Assembly: GCA_031553755.1 (NCBI GenBank)
Contig: JAVBKZ010000003.1
Location: 17,471 to 81,470, forward strand
Length of the DNA: 64,000 bases
From: JAIRVZ01 sp031553755
Lineage (GTDB): Bacteria; Bacteroidota; Bacteroidia; Bacteroidales; Azobacteroidaceae
Direction: 5' to 3'
The translations under genes and the position numbers were made by a program. Shown piece by piece: positions 55,724 to 63,988 of this stretch (position 1 is its first letter; every line of letters begins with the position of its first letter). The notes under the pieces are model-generated. The model searched no databases and had not been told where the DNA came from. It was given only the letters and a program-made list of their open reading frames with translations.

Positions 55724-56680
55724 TCAAATCCAATTATTTTTTCGATACCAGTCAATGCAAACTTCCAATCCATGTTTTAAATCATATTCGGCATGATACC
55801 CTAAATCATCTTTTAGAGGTTGAATATTACATGTCCAATCACGTTGTTCCATTATTCTGTATTTATCGCGATTTAATGTAGATGTCTTTCCTGATATTTT
55901 CGCGAAAAACTCAGATAAACAGGATACAATATACAATAAAAACAATGGTATCTTAATTTTTAATACAAATTTCTTTTTTAAAAGTAATTGAAGAAGTTTC
56001 GCATATTCTTCATCTGTATATGTTTTATCATCAGAAACAGCATAAATTTTATTATTCAAGTCACTTCCTAAAGAAAGAAAAATCACGTTGACCAAATCGG
56101 TTACATAAACAAAAGTCAGGTATTGCGGTTTAAATCCGGCTCTTACGTCTAATCCTGAATTGACCGTTTTCAACATCATGAAATAATCTTTTTCCCTTGG
56201 ACCATAAACTCCTGTCGGACGAAAAATCAGGTAAGGAAAATCGGTCATTGATTCTAAATATTGTTCAGCCTTCCGTTTACTTCTTCCATAATAAGTATCA
56301 GCTTTAAGCGCGCTCAAACTACTCATCAGAACAAATTTTTCCGGGACATTGTTTGTTTCACGCAAAGCATTAATAAAATTAACAGTAAAATTATAATTAA
56401 CTTTCTCGAAATCGGCCAAATCCAGACATTTCGTAACCCCCGCATTATGAACTACATAGTCCCATTTTCCATATTTTCCGGTATGCAATTTTATCTGTTG
56501 TTTCAAAATTTCTTTGTCCGAAAAATTCAAGTCTATAAAATGTATTTTTTCATCAGACAGATATTCCCTATTACTCGTCCTACGAATCCCCGCCCAGATT
56601 TCCCATCCTGATTCAATCGCTTTTTCAACGAGAAAACTACCGATAAAACCACTTGCTCCTGTTATTAAGATTCGTTTCAT
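55724..56680 (-). CDS. NAD(P)-dependent epimerase/dehydratase (extended SDR)
   Basis: The 318-residue protein has the dinucleotide-binding motif TGASGFIG (7-14) and the catalytic Y131-x3-K135 (YGRSK). The middle part (FRPTGVYGPREKDYF) binds the sugar or other substrate. A hydrophobic stretch around 245-262 (IPLFLLYIVSCLSEFF) is unusual but seen in related proteins. The exact substrate is unknown. It overlaps tadA by four bases. Confidence 0.82.
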   Translation of the reverse strand: MKRILITGASGFIGSFLVEKAIESGWEIWAGIRRTSNREYLSDEKIHFIDLNFSDKEILKQQIKLHTGKYGKWDYVVHNAGVTKCLDLADFEKVNYNFTVNFINALRETNNVPEKFVLMSSLSALKADTYYGRSKRKAEQYLESMTDFPYLIFRPTGVYGPREKDYFMMLKTVNSGLDVRAGFKPQYLTFVYVTDLVNVIFLSLGSDLNNKIYAVSDDKTYTDEEYAKLLQLLLKKKFVLKIKIPLFLLYIVSCLSEFFAKISGKTSTLNRDKYRIMEQRDWTCNIQPLKDDLGYHAEYDLKHGLEVCIDWYRKNNWI

Positions 56681-57123
56681 TTTCTTTTTTCTTTAAAAAA
56701 ATTCTTTATCAATGATGCTGATTCTTCTTCCATCAACCCCGAAACAACTTCTGTTTTAGGATGAAATACTTCAGGAGCATATTTCGAATAACCTTTTTTT
56801 TCATCTTTCGCACTATAAACGACTTTAGAAATTTGCGACCATCCTAATGCTCCCGCACACATAGGACAAGGCTCTACGGTTACATAAAGCGTACAATCTT
56901 TCAAATATTTTCCACCGAGAACAGAGGCGGCGGCAGTTATGGCTTGCATTTCGGCATGAGCAGTCACATCGTTTAATGTTTCAGTTAAATTATGAGCACG
57001 GGCAATGATCCTTCCTTTACAAACAACGATTGCTCCAATGGGCACTTCTCCTTTTTCATAAGCATACGAGGCTTCGACAAGCGCTTGCTTCATATAATAT
57101 TCGTCATTCAATATTTCATTCAT
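56677..57123 (-). CDS. tadA: tRNA-specific adenosine deaminase
   Basis: The 148-residue protein belongs to the cytidine-deaminase fold. Zinc ligands H56 and C86/C89 and the catalytic E58 are seen in HAEMQAI and EPCPMCAGAL. TadA converts A34 to inosine in tRNA-Arg (ACG). It overlaps both neighbours by four bases, so RHH protein, TadA and epimerase form one translationally coupled operon. Confidence 0.92.
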   Translation of the reverse strand: MNEILNDEYYMKQALVEASYAYEKGEVPIGAIVVCKGRIIARAHNLTETLNDVTAHAEMQAITAAASVLGGKYLKDCTLYVTVEPCPMCAGALGWSQISKVVYSAKDEKKGYSKYAPEVFHPKTEVVSGLMEEESASLIKNFFKEKRK

Positions 57124-57317
57124 CTTCTCATTTCGTTTTCGCTGAACAACGTCGGATGGTTTTGCTCTAACATTTTCAAAATATGAGATATAATCGTTTC
57201 CCTACACCAATTCGAACGATTTTCAATCTTATATTTAGATAAATAACTTGATACCACTTTATATTCTTCATCATTCAACATAAAAGTGATTTTGTGATTC
57301 CGTAGATGCTCTGACAT
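57120..57317 (-). CDS. Small ribbon-helix-helix-like protein upstream of tadA
   Basis: The 65-residue protein reads as a beta strand (HKITFMLNDEEY), a first helix (KVVSSYLSKY) and a second helix (SNWCRETIISHILKMLEQ), the pattern of ribbon-helix-helix DNA-binding proteins. No partner toxin is adjacent; instead it overlaps tadA. It may be an autoregulator of this operon. The function is not known. Confidence 0.6.
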   Translation of the reverse strand: MSEHLRNHKITFMLNDEEYKVVSSYLSKYKIENRSNWCRETIISHILKMLEQNHPTLFSENEMRR

Positions 57318-57342
57318 GAGAATGAATATTTTACAATTTTTG

Positions 57343-57350
57343 CAAATTTA
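57343..57350 (-). promoter_or_regulatory. Possible -7 element for the RHH-tadA-epimerase operon
   Basis: TAAATTTG on the minus strand matches the -7 consensus and lies 25 bp before the first gene. No -33 TTTG at the usual distance. Confidence 0.35.
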
Positions 57351-57382
57351 AGTCCTTATTAAAGAATAAAAAAGAAATTACA

Positions 57383-57390
57383 TATATTTG
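57383..57390 (+). promoter_or_regulatory. Possible -7 element for yraN
   Basis: TATATTTG matches the -7 consensus and lies 18 bp before the start codon. No -33 TTTG at the usual distance. Confidence 0.35.
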
Positions 57391-57408
57391 TGAAAATTAT
57401 TTTATACT

Positions 57409-57783
57409 ATGGCAGAACATAACCAAACTGGAAAAAACGGAGAAGAAACCGCCGTTGAATTTTTAAGGGAAAAAGGGTACAAAATCTTACATATAAATTG
57501 GAGAAAAGGCCGCTATGAGTTAGATATCGTAGCAAGTACGGATGACGAATTAGTTGTCGTGGAAGTCAAAACCCGATCGGGTATTCCTTTGGAGACTCCG
57601 GAAACAGCGGTTAACAAAGATAAAATCAGAAGAATTATCTCTGCTACAGATTTTTATATCAAAGTATTCGATATTGATTTACCCGCCCGGTTCGACATCA
57701 TTTCCATCACCGGATATAGTCCGAACTTCATCATCGAACATATTGAAGACGCTTTTTACCCACCGGTAAATACTTACAGGTAA
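57409..57783 (+). CDS. yraN: YraN/UPF0102 family nuclease-like protein
   Basis: The 124-residue protein has the restriction-endonuclease-like core of UPF0102: GEETAVEFLREKGY, RYELDIVA and VVVEVKTRSG, giving the E/D-ExK active-site pattern. Family members are widely conserved; a role in DNA processing is likely but not settled. It is divergent from the RHH-tadA operon. Confidence 0.88.
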   Translation: MAEHNQTGKNGEETAVEFLREKGYKILHINWRKGRYELDIVASTDDELVVVEVKTRSGIPLETPETAVNKDKIRRIISATDFYIKVFDIDLPARFDIISITGYSPNFIIEHIEDAFYPPVNTYR

Positions 57784-57885
57784 AATAGAGTTTAAGTAAA
57801 TTTATTTAATAGACTCTGATTATCAATATTTTAATAAAAATATACCTGTATTTAAATTGACAGAAACTCTAATATTTACTTTGAC

Positions 57886-59214
57886 TTACTTTATTATTTT
57901 CGTAATAAATCCGGTATAATAAAAGGGAATATTGTACAAATCAAATTCTTTTCCCGATGAAGTTTTTACTTTGTCTATCGAAAAAGGATTTGACCATATC
58001 CTTATTGCGGTATTGTGATTTGTATTTTCCATAAAAATATGGAGGGATTTTAATTTGGCATTATGTCCTGATTTCACTTCAATAGGGATAGTATTTCCAT
58101 TATGAAGGAGAACAAAATCTATTTCAGCATCCGCTCCTTTTTTGTCTCGTACCCAAAAATTCCTTCGATTTGAGATTTTACTATCAGACACCAACAATTC
58201 CTGGGCAACAATTTGTTCCGCAACATTTCCACGCCAAGCATCCAAAATATCTTTCGCTCCAAAAACTTCTTTTTGAATATTGGCAGAATAATTTACCAAA
58301 CCAATATCCAACCAAAATAATTTAGGTGAACGTTTCAAATCTGAAATGAGTGGAACTATTGTTCTAACTGATGGATAACTCAATTCCAGAAGCATCGTTT
58401 TTTCAAGTGTTCGGAAAGCTTCTCCCATTTCACGAGCTTTATAGGAAGAACCTGCGAAATTTCCAAGAGATATGCGTTGACCGGCAAAAGCCCATCCTTC
58501 CTGAAGAATATAGTGAATCACTTGTTTCATCGTTTTATTACGAGCATATTTTTCTACATCATCTTTATATCCATATAAAAGCGTTTCATAAATATCATTC
58601 AATGCTATAAAATCTCTGTATTTGGCATAATGCGCCACAACTTCAGGCATTCCACCTATCAAGGTATAAGTGTTAAATAAATTCATCGTTTTACCATGTA
58701 ATACATCTGGTATTTCTATCGATTTAAGCGCATTACATAACTGAACTTCTCCTATTGCACCTAAAAATTCATCAAAAGAACAAGGACGAACTGCCATGTA
58801 TTCTACTCTTCCCACAGGAAAAGATATTTGAGTTCCTATTAAACTTTCGAGCAAAGAACCTGCGCCAATTACAAACAAATCAGGAATATCCTCATAAAAA
58901 TAACGCAGTAACGCTACTGCTTTAGGAGAGTTTTGAATTTCATCAATAAACAACAATGTTTTACCCTTTTCTTTGGGTTTGTTGCAATACAGGTAAATTG
59001 AAGACAAAACATAATCAACATCCTTGTTGGATTCAAATAACGCGGCTGCAATCGGATCTTCTAAATTGAGATATAAATAAGAAGAAAACCGTTGAGAAAA
59101 TTCGTGAATAAGAGTTGTTTTACCCACTTGTCGAGCGCCTCGTAATATCAATGGTTTACGATTTTCTTTATCGGCCCATCGCCCTAATTGTTCCAATGTA
59201 TTCCTTCTAAACAT
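57886..59214 (-). CDS. AAA-family ATPase with DUF4143
   Basis: The 442-residue protein has a Walker A motif GARQVGKT (26-33), Walker B LLFIDEIQNSP (about 88-98), an AAA_14-type core (18-150) and a DUF4143 domain (190-385), with a conserved EIDFVL-x-EVKSG C-terminal nuclease-like segment. Such genes are numerous in Bacteroidota and are often linked to mobile or defensive functions, but their role is unknown. The upstream region holds three 33 bp direct repeats. Confidence 0.85.
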   Translation of the reverse strand: MFRRNTLEQLGRWADKENRKPLILRGARQVGKTTLIHEFSQRFSSYLYLNLEDPIAAALFESNKDVDYVLSSIYLYCNKPKEKGKTLLFIDEIQNSPKAVALLRYFYEDIPDLFVIGAGSLLESLIGTQISFPVGRVEYMAVRPCSFDEFLGAIGEVQLCNALKSIEIPDVLHGKTMNLFNTYTLIGGMPEVVAHYAKYRDFIALNDIYETLLYGYKDDVEKYARNKTMKQVIHYILQEGWAFAGQRISLGNFAGSSYKAREMGEAFRTLEKTMLLELSYPSVRTIVPLISDLKRSPKLFWLDIGLVNYSANIQKEVFGAKDILDAWRGNVAEQIVAQELLVSDSKISNRRNFWVRDKKGADAEIDFVLLHNGNTIPIEVKSGHNAKLKSLHIFMENTNHNTAIRIWSNPFSIDKVKTSSGKEFDLYNIPFYYTGFITKIIK

Positions 59215-59244
59215 TTTTATCTATACTTTAACGACTTACGGTTG

Positions 59245-59252
59245 CAAATGTA
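59245..59252 (-). promoter_or_regulatory. Possible -7 element of the DUF4143 ATPase gene
   Basis: TACATTTG on the minus strand lies 30 bp before the start codon and directly after the 33 bp repeats. No TTTG at the usual spacing; the nearest is 12 bases away, in the first repeat. Confidence 0.4.
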
Positions 59253-59256
59253 CAAA

Positions 59257-59348
59257 TTTTGTTTCAAAGTGACGGTATAAATCGCTAATTTTTGTTTCAA
59301 AGTGACGGTACAAATCACTAATTTTTGTTTCAAAGTGACGGTACAAAA
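59257..59348. repeat. Three tandem 33 bp repeats in a divergent promoter region
   Basis: The unit begins TTTTGTTTCAAAGTGACGGT. Copies start at 59257, 59290 and 59323; the first two differ at two bases and the third is complete for about 26 bases. They lie between the promoters of the DUF4143 ATPase and the MmcQ gene and could be binding sites for a regulator. With three copies and no spacers they are not a CRISPR array. Confidence 0.8.
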
Positions 59349-59378
59349 TTTCTTCAAGACACCTAAAATCTCAATTAT

Positions 59379-59410
59379 TTTGTAATTTTCAACTGAAAAC
59401 CTTATATTTG
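59379..59410 (+). promoter_or_regulatory. Promoter of the MmcQ-birA unit
   Basis: TTTG (59379-59382), 20 bases and TATATTTG (59403-59410) form a perfect Bacteroidota promoter. The predicted start near 59417 makes the upstream TTG and ATG candidates (59408, 59411) impossible starts and supports ATG 59447. Confidence 0.8.
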
Positions 59411-59446
59411 ATGTTTTCCCTGAATCAGATTCTCAAAAAATTATTT

Positions 59447-59791
59447 ATGAACATCGAAGACCTTAGAGATTTTTGTTTAAGTATTGAAGGGGCCATAGAA
59501 TGCACTCCTTTCGATGACGTAACACTTGTATTCAAAATTTATGAAAAAATGTTTGCTGTCATTCCGTTAGATAGCGAACGTTTGAGTATTTCCCTTAAAT
59601 GCGACCCGGAAAAAGCGATTGAATTGCGGGAACATTATAACTGCGTGGAAGCGGCATGGCATTTCAATAAAAAATATTGGAATACGATTTATCCAAACGG
59701 AGACATGAAAGACGATGATATTCAATTTTGGATTGAACATTCCGTATCGGAAGTTGTTAAGAAAGTACCGAAGAAGTTAAAACAAAAATAA
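59447..59791 (+). CDS. MmcQ/YjbR family protein
   Basis: The 114-residue protein starts MNIEDLRDFCLSIEG and shows the family's later motifs (FKIYEKMFAVIPL, KYWNTIYPNGD, WIEHSVSEVVKKVPKK). MmcQ/YjbR proteins have a double-wing DNA-binding-like fold; their function is unknown. The start is chosen because the promoter overlaps the longer frame. birA begins 10 bp after its stop. Confidence 0.85.
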   Translation: MNIEDLRDFCLSIEGAIECTPFDDVTLVFKIYEKMFAVIPLDSERLSISLKCDPEKAIELREHYNCVEAAWHFNKKYWNTIYPNGDMKDDDIQFWIEHSVSEVVKKVPKKLKQK

Positions 59792-59801
59792 TATATCTAT
59801 T

Positions 59802-60527
59802 ATGCATACCATTCTTTTAAATTCTACAACCTCTACCAATTCCGAATTAAAGAATTTATGTTCGGAAAAAGTTCTTGAACCGTTTACTACGATTGTAACC
59901 GAAGAACAAACCGAAGGAAGAGGACAATCAGGCGCGTCTTGGGAATCAGAAACCGGAAAAAATTTAATATTCAGCACCGTTTTATATCCTCAAAATCTTC
60001 ACGCGGAAGAGAGTTTTATTATCTCTTGTATTTTTTCTTTAAGTATAAAAGAAACACTTGATGAATATATTAGCGATATAACCATCAAATGGCCCAATGA
60101 TATTTATTACAAGGATGAAAAAATCTGTGGTATTTTGATCGAAAACGAAATTTCGGGAGAATTAATTACCCGTTCTATCGTAGGAATCGGTTTGAATGTA
60201 AATCAGGAAATATTCAAAGGTGACGCTCCTAACCCAATCTCTATGAAACAGATTACCGGAATTAATTTCGACCGTGACGAATTACTGAATTCTATTTTGA
60301 AAAAAGCGAAAACCTTGTTTGAATATTATGAAGAAGAAGGAGGTGAAAATATTCGTTCTGATTATAAAAACGCTTTATACCGAAAAAAAGGATTTCATTT
60401 ATATGCCGATTATCAAGGATATTTTAAAGCTAAAATCGAAGATGTAAAAGAAAATGGGATTTTAGTTTTGAGAACAGAAAAAGGCGAAGAAAAAAATTAC
60501 ATGTTCAAAGAAGTCCGTTTCATTTAG
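59802..60527 (+). CDS. birA: Biotin-[acetyl-CoA-carboxylase] ligase, without DNA-binding domain
   Basis: The 241-residue protein attaches biotin to the biotin carboxyl carrier protein. The biotinyl-AMP loop EGRGQSGASW and the KWPNDIYY and CGILIE motifs are present. It begins directly with the catalytic domain, so it lacks the N-terminal repressor helix-turn-helix of E. coli BirA. Confidence 0.93.
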   Translation: MHTILLNSTTSTNSELKNLCSEKVLEPFTTIVTEEQTEGRGQSGASWESETGKNLIFSTVLYPQNLHAEESFIISCIFSLSIKETLDEYISDITIKWPNDIYYKDEKICGILIENEISGELITRSIVGIGLNVNQEIFKGDAPNPISMKQITGINFDRDELLNSILKKAKTLFEYYEEEGGENIRSDYKNALYRKKGFHLYADYQGYFKAKIEDVKENGILVLRTEKGEEKNYMFKEVRFI

Positions 60528-60551
60528 AAACCGTACCTTTGCATCCTTAAA

Positions 60552-63395
60552 ATGCAAAAAATGAAACCTGAAGAAACGGAAAATCAGGAACAAATAAGCG
60601 TCAAAGGCGCTCGTGTCCATAATCTCAAAAACATCGACATAGATATCCCCCGCAATAAATTTACGGTAATTACCGGATTGAGCGGAAGCGGAAAATCATC
60701 ATTGGCTTTCGATACTATCTTTGCCGAAGGACAGCGAAGGTATATCGAAACTTTTTCATCCTATGCCCGTTCTTTCCTCGGGATTCCCGAACGTCCGGAT
60801 GTAGACAAAATTACCGGATTGAGTCCCGTTATATCTATCGAACAAAAAACGACCAACCGAAGTCCTCGTTCTACTGTTGGAACAACTACCGAAATTTACG
60901 ATTTTCTCCGTTTGTTATATGCCCGCGCGGGAGAAGCATATTCTTATAACACAGGAGAAAAAATGGTAAAATATACCGAAGAACAAATCCTGGAATTAAT
61001 TTTAGAACAATATAACAACCGCAAAGTTTACCTGTTAGCTCCGGTTGTCCGTGGTCGGAAAGGACATTATAAAGAACTGTTCGAACAACTCCGCAAAAAA
61101 GGATTTCTCAACGTGAGAATCGATGGAGAACTCAAGGAAATTATTCCGGGAATGAAACTCGACAGGTATAAAAACCATGATGTAGAAGTTGTTATTGATA
61201 AACTTCAAGTTTCACTAAAAGATGAAAAAAGGCTGAAAAATAGCGTTAAAACCGGAATGAGGCAAGGCGATGGATTAATCATTATCTTAGATCTTGAAAC
61301 TGAACAAATCCGGCATTTCAGTCGTAGATTAATGTGTCCTTCAACAGGATTGTCGTACAGCGAACCCGCCCCCCATAATTTTTCATTCAATTCTCCGCAT
61401 GGAGCATGCCATAAATGCAAAGGTTTAGGATATGTCAATCAAATTGATATTGAAAAAATAATTCCGGATAAAGAATCCAACATATTCAAAGGAGGAATTC
61501 TTCCTTTGGGAAAATATCGCAGCGCGATGATTTTCTGGCAAGTAGAAGCTATTTGCGAAAAATATGGCATTACGGTTAAAACTCCGATTAAAGATATTCC
61601 AGATGAAGCTATCGATGAAATTTTGAATGGAACGGAAGAACGGCTTCAAATAAAAAATGAAGCGTTGGGAAATAATTCGAATTACTTCCTGACATTCGAA
61701 GGTGTAGCTAAATACATCACGATGCAACAAGAATCCGATACTTCGGCGGCTGCCCAAAAATGGGCGGAACAATTCATCACAACGAATACTTGTCCTGAAT
61801 GTAAAGGAAAACGCTTGAATAAAGAATCTCTACATTATCTTATCGATAAAAAAAATATCGCGGATGCGGCCGAAATGGATATTTCCGAATTTTACGATTG
61901 GGTTAATCATTTAGACGGAAAATTATCTGATAAACAAAAACTTATCGCGGTCGAAATCCTGAAAGAAATCCGTACGCGGACTTCTTTTTTGTTAGATGTC
62001 GGTTTGGACTATTTGTCATTGAATAGAAGTTCAACCTCTTTGTCGGGAGGAGAAAGCCAACGAATCCGGCTCGCTACGCAAATCGGTTCGCAATTGGTGA
62101 ACGTTTTGTATATTTTAGACGAACCCAGTATCGGATTACATCAAAGAGACAATGTGAGGTTGATTGACTCACTCAAACAACTGCGGGATACAGGCAATTC
62201 GATTATCGTGGTAGAACATGATAAAGACATGATGTTAAGCGCCGATTACATTGTAGACCTTGGCCCTCGCGCCGGAAGATTGGGAGGAAAAGTCGTTTTT
62301 GCCGGAACTCCCGAAGAAATGCTGAAATCCGACACTTTAACTTCCGCTTATTTGAATGGAAAAGAAAAAATAGAAATACCCCAAAACAGAAGAAAAGGCA
62401 ACGGAAAATCCATCATCCTGAAAGGCGCTTCCGGACATAACCTGAAAAATGTAAACATCGAATTCCCATTAGGAAAATTTATTTGCGTTACAGGAGTTTC
62501 CGGCAGTGGAAAATCGAGTTTGATTAATGAAACGCTGCAACCGATTATTAGCGCCAAATTATATAATTCGCTCAAAGATCCGTTGAATTATACTTCGATT
62601 GAAGGAATTGAAAATATCGATAAAATAGTCAATGTAGACCAATCGCCCATTGGTCGTACTCCGCGCTCGAATCCGGCCACATATACCGGCGTTTTTTCGG
62701 ATATTCGCAACCTTTTCGTAGAACTTCCCGAATCAAAAATAAGAGGATATAAACCCGGACGATTTTCATTCAACGTAAGCGGCGGAAGATGTGAAACTTG
62801 CTCAGGAAACGGATATAAATCCATCGAAATGAATTTTCTTCCCGATGTATTAGTCCCTTGTGAAGATTGCCAAGGAAAAAGATACAACCGCGAAACGTTG
62901 GAAGTGAAATTCAAGGGAAAATCTATTGCAGATGTATTGGATATGACCATCAATATGGCTGTTGAATTTTTTGAAAATATTCCTAATATACTCAATAAAA
63001 TCAAAGTACTGCAAGATGTCGGATTGGGATATATCCGGTTGGGACAATCTTCTACAACTCTTTCGGGAGGAGAAAGCCAACGAGTAAAATTAGCTACCGA
63101 ATTATCCAAACGTGATACAGGAAGAACATTGTATGTCTTGGACGAACCAACCACCGGCTTGCACTTCGAAGACATCAAGGTTTTGCTTGGAGTTATCAAC
63201 CGATTGGTCGATAAAGGTAATACGATGATAATTATCGAACACAACTTAGATGTAATCAAATGTGCCGACTACATTATCGACATGGGACCCGAAGGAGGAA
63301 AAGGTGGCGGCGAAATTTTGTTTACCGGCACTCCCGAAGAAATGACCAAATGTAAAAAAGGATATACCGCTCAGTTTTTGAAAGAAGAATTGTGA
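60552..63395 (+). CDS. uvrA: UvrABC nucleotide excision repair subunit A
   Basis: The 947-residue ATPase detects DNA damage and loads UvrB. Two ABC modules are seen: Walker A GLSGSGKS (42-49) and GVSGSGKS later, signature LSGGESQR twice, zinc fingers with CHKCKGLGY, CPECKGKR, CETCSGNGY and CEDCQGKR. A -7-like TACCTTTG at 60534-60541 would put the mRNA start close to the first ATG, so translation may instead start at the ATG at 60561. Confidence 0.97.
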   Translation: MQKMKPEETENQEQISVKGARVHNLKNIDIDIPRNKFTVITGLSGSGKSSLAFDTIFAEGQRRYIETFSSYARSFLGIPERPDVDKITGLSPVISIEQKTTNRSPRSTVGTTTEIYDFLRLLYARAGEAYSYNTGEKMVKYTEEQILELILEQYNNRKVYLLAPVVRGRKGHYKELFEQLRKKGFLNVRIDGELKEIIPGMKLDRYKNHDVEVVIDKLQVSLKDEKRLKNSVKTGMRQGDGLIIILDLETEQIRHFSRRLMCPSTGLSYSEPAPHNFSFNSPHGACHKCKGLGYVNQIDIEKIIPDKESNIFKGGILPLGKYRSAMIFWQVEAICEKYGITVKTPIKDIPDEAIDEILNGTEERLQIKNEALGNNSNYFLTFEGVAKYITMQQESDTSAAAQKWAEQFITTNTCPECKGKRLNKESLHYLIDKKNIADAAEMDISEFYDWVNHLDGKLSDKQKLIAVEILKEIRTRTSFLLDVGLDYLSLNRSSTSLSGGESQRIRLATQIGSQLVNVLYILDEPSIGLHQRDNVRLIDSLKQLRDTGNSIIVVEHDKDMMLSADYIVDLGPRAGRLGGKVVFAGTPEEMLKSDTLTSAYLNGKEKIEIPQNRRKGNGKSIILKGASGHNLKNVNIEFPLGKFICVTGVSGSGKSSLINETLQPIISAKLYNSLKDPLNYTSIEGIENIDKIVNVDQSPIGRTPRSNPATYTGVFSDIRNLFVELPESKIRGYKPGRFSFNVSGGRCETCSGNGYKSIEMNFLPDVLVPCEDCQGKRYNRETLEVKFKGKSIADVLDMTINMAVEFFENIPNILNKIKVLQDVGLGYIRLGQSSTTLSGGESQRVKLATELSKRDTGRTLYVLDEPTTGLHFEDIKVLLGVINRLVDKGNTMIIIEHNLDVIKCADYIIDMGPEGGKGGGEILFTGTPEEMTKCKKGYTAQFLKEEL

Positions 63396-63469
63396 ATATT
63401 TTCCATACAATTTATTCGAGTGGATAAAACAAACTAATTTTTAAAAGATACTTAACTAAAACAATTTTA

Positions 63470-63519
63470 TACAATTTTCAGAAAAACATACTGAAATTGT
63501 AATAAATTCATTACCTTTG
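63470..63519 (+). promoter_or_regulatory. Inverted repeat and -7 element before the toxin-like gene
   Basis: TACAATTTTCAG (63470-63481) and CTGAAATTGTA (63491-63501) form an inverted repeat with one extra base, followed by TACCTTTG (63512-63519). The layout suits an operator next to a promoter, as in toxin-antitoxin autoregulation; this is inference. The leader would be almost absent. Confidence 0.45.
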
Positions 63520-63522
63520 CCG

Positions 63523-63879
63523 ATGGAAACGAATGAAGATATAATAAGGAAAATAATATTGTCTGATGAGTTTTCTTTATATTACAATAGTTTAAATGTG
63601 AAAATACAAGACAAATATGCTTATGCAATGCAAATTATTAAAACACAAAAAGTAGTAAGTGAAAAATTTGTCAAGAAGATTCAAGATACAGAATTTTACG
63701 AAGTTCGTGTATCTAAAGGAACAAATGAATACAGGACGATATTAATTGCAAGCGACCATTCTAATTTTATGGAATCAACACGAATAGTATTATTGAATTC
63801 ATTTTTAAAGAAAGACACAAAGCAATATAAAAAAGAAAATGAGTATCCGTTATACTACCTAATCGCTCTGTCATCCTGA
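63523..63879 (+). CDS. HigB/Gp49-like RelE-superfamily toxin, C-terminus replaced by MITE sequence
   Basis: The 118-residue protein resembles phage Gp49/HigB-type mRNA interferases: VSEKFVKKIQDTEFYEVRVS, NEYRTILIA and IVLLNSFLKKDTKQYKKE match the family's later strands and tail. The last twelve residues (EYPLYYLIALSS) and the stop codon are encoded by the left end of the palindromic element, so the original C-terminal helix has been lost. HigB-type operons usually have the antitoxin downstream; none is seen before the window ends 121 bp later. The start is ATG 63523 rather than the TTG at 63517 inside the -7 element. Confidence 0.7.
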   Translation: METNEDIIRKIILSDEFSLYYNSLNVKIQDKYAYAMQIIKTQKVVSEKFVKKIQDTEFYEVRVSKGTNEYRTILIASDHSNFMESTRIVLLNSFLKKDTKQYKKENEYPLYYLIALSS

Positions 63880-63988
63880 ACTTGATTCAGGATCTCTTAA
63901 TGAATTGCTGATTATCAATAGATTGCGGGTCAAGCCCGCAATGACAAATTAGGTTTTTAATTTGTTAGGTAAAATAACGGATACTCAT
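63839..63988. mobile_element. MITE-like palindromic element, copy 2
   Basis: This 150 bp copy of the element at 15991-16141 has better terminal inverted repeats: ATGAGTATCCGTTAT at the left and its exact complement ATAACGGATACTCAT at the right. The first internal hairpin reads CCTGAActtgaTTCAGG, with two base-pair changes relative to copy 1 that keep pairing. The second hairpin is identical. It interrupts the 3' end of the toxin gene. No transposase is present. Confidence 0.85.

Noticed and set aside
57784..57885. Bidirectional terminator between yraN and the DUF4143 ATPase
   Set aside because: Only an eight-base stem (TAGAGTTT/AAACTCTA) with a very long loop is visible; support is too weak.
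59257..59348. CRISPR array
   Set aside because: The 33 bp units are directly adjacent with no unique spacers and no cas genes nearby.
59408..59446. Longer MmcQ start at TTG 59408
   Set aside because: The TTG is part of the -7 promoter element, so it would not be in the mRNA.
62588..63259. Minus-strand frame of 223 codons opposite uvrA
   Set aside because: It lies fully inside the uvrA second ABC module, has no recognisable domain and no start signals.
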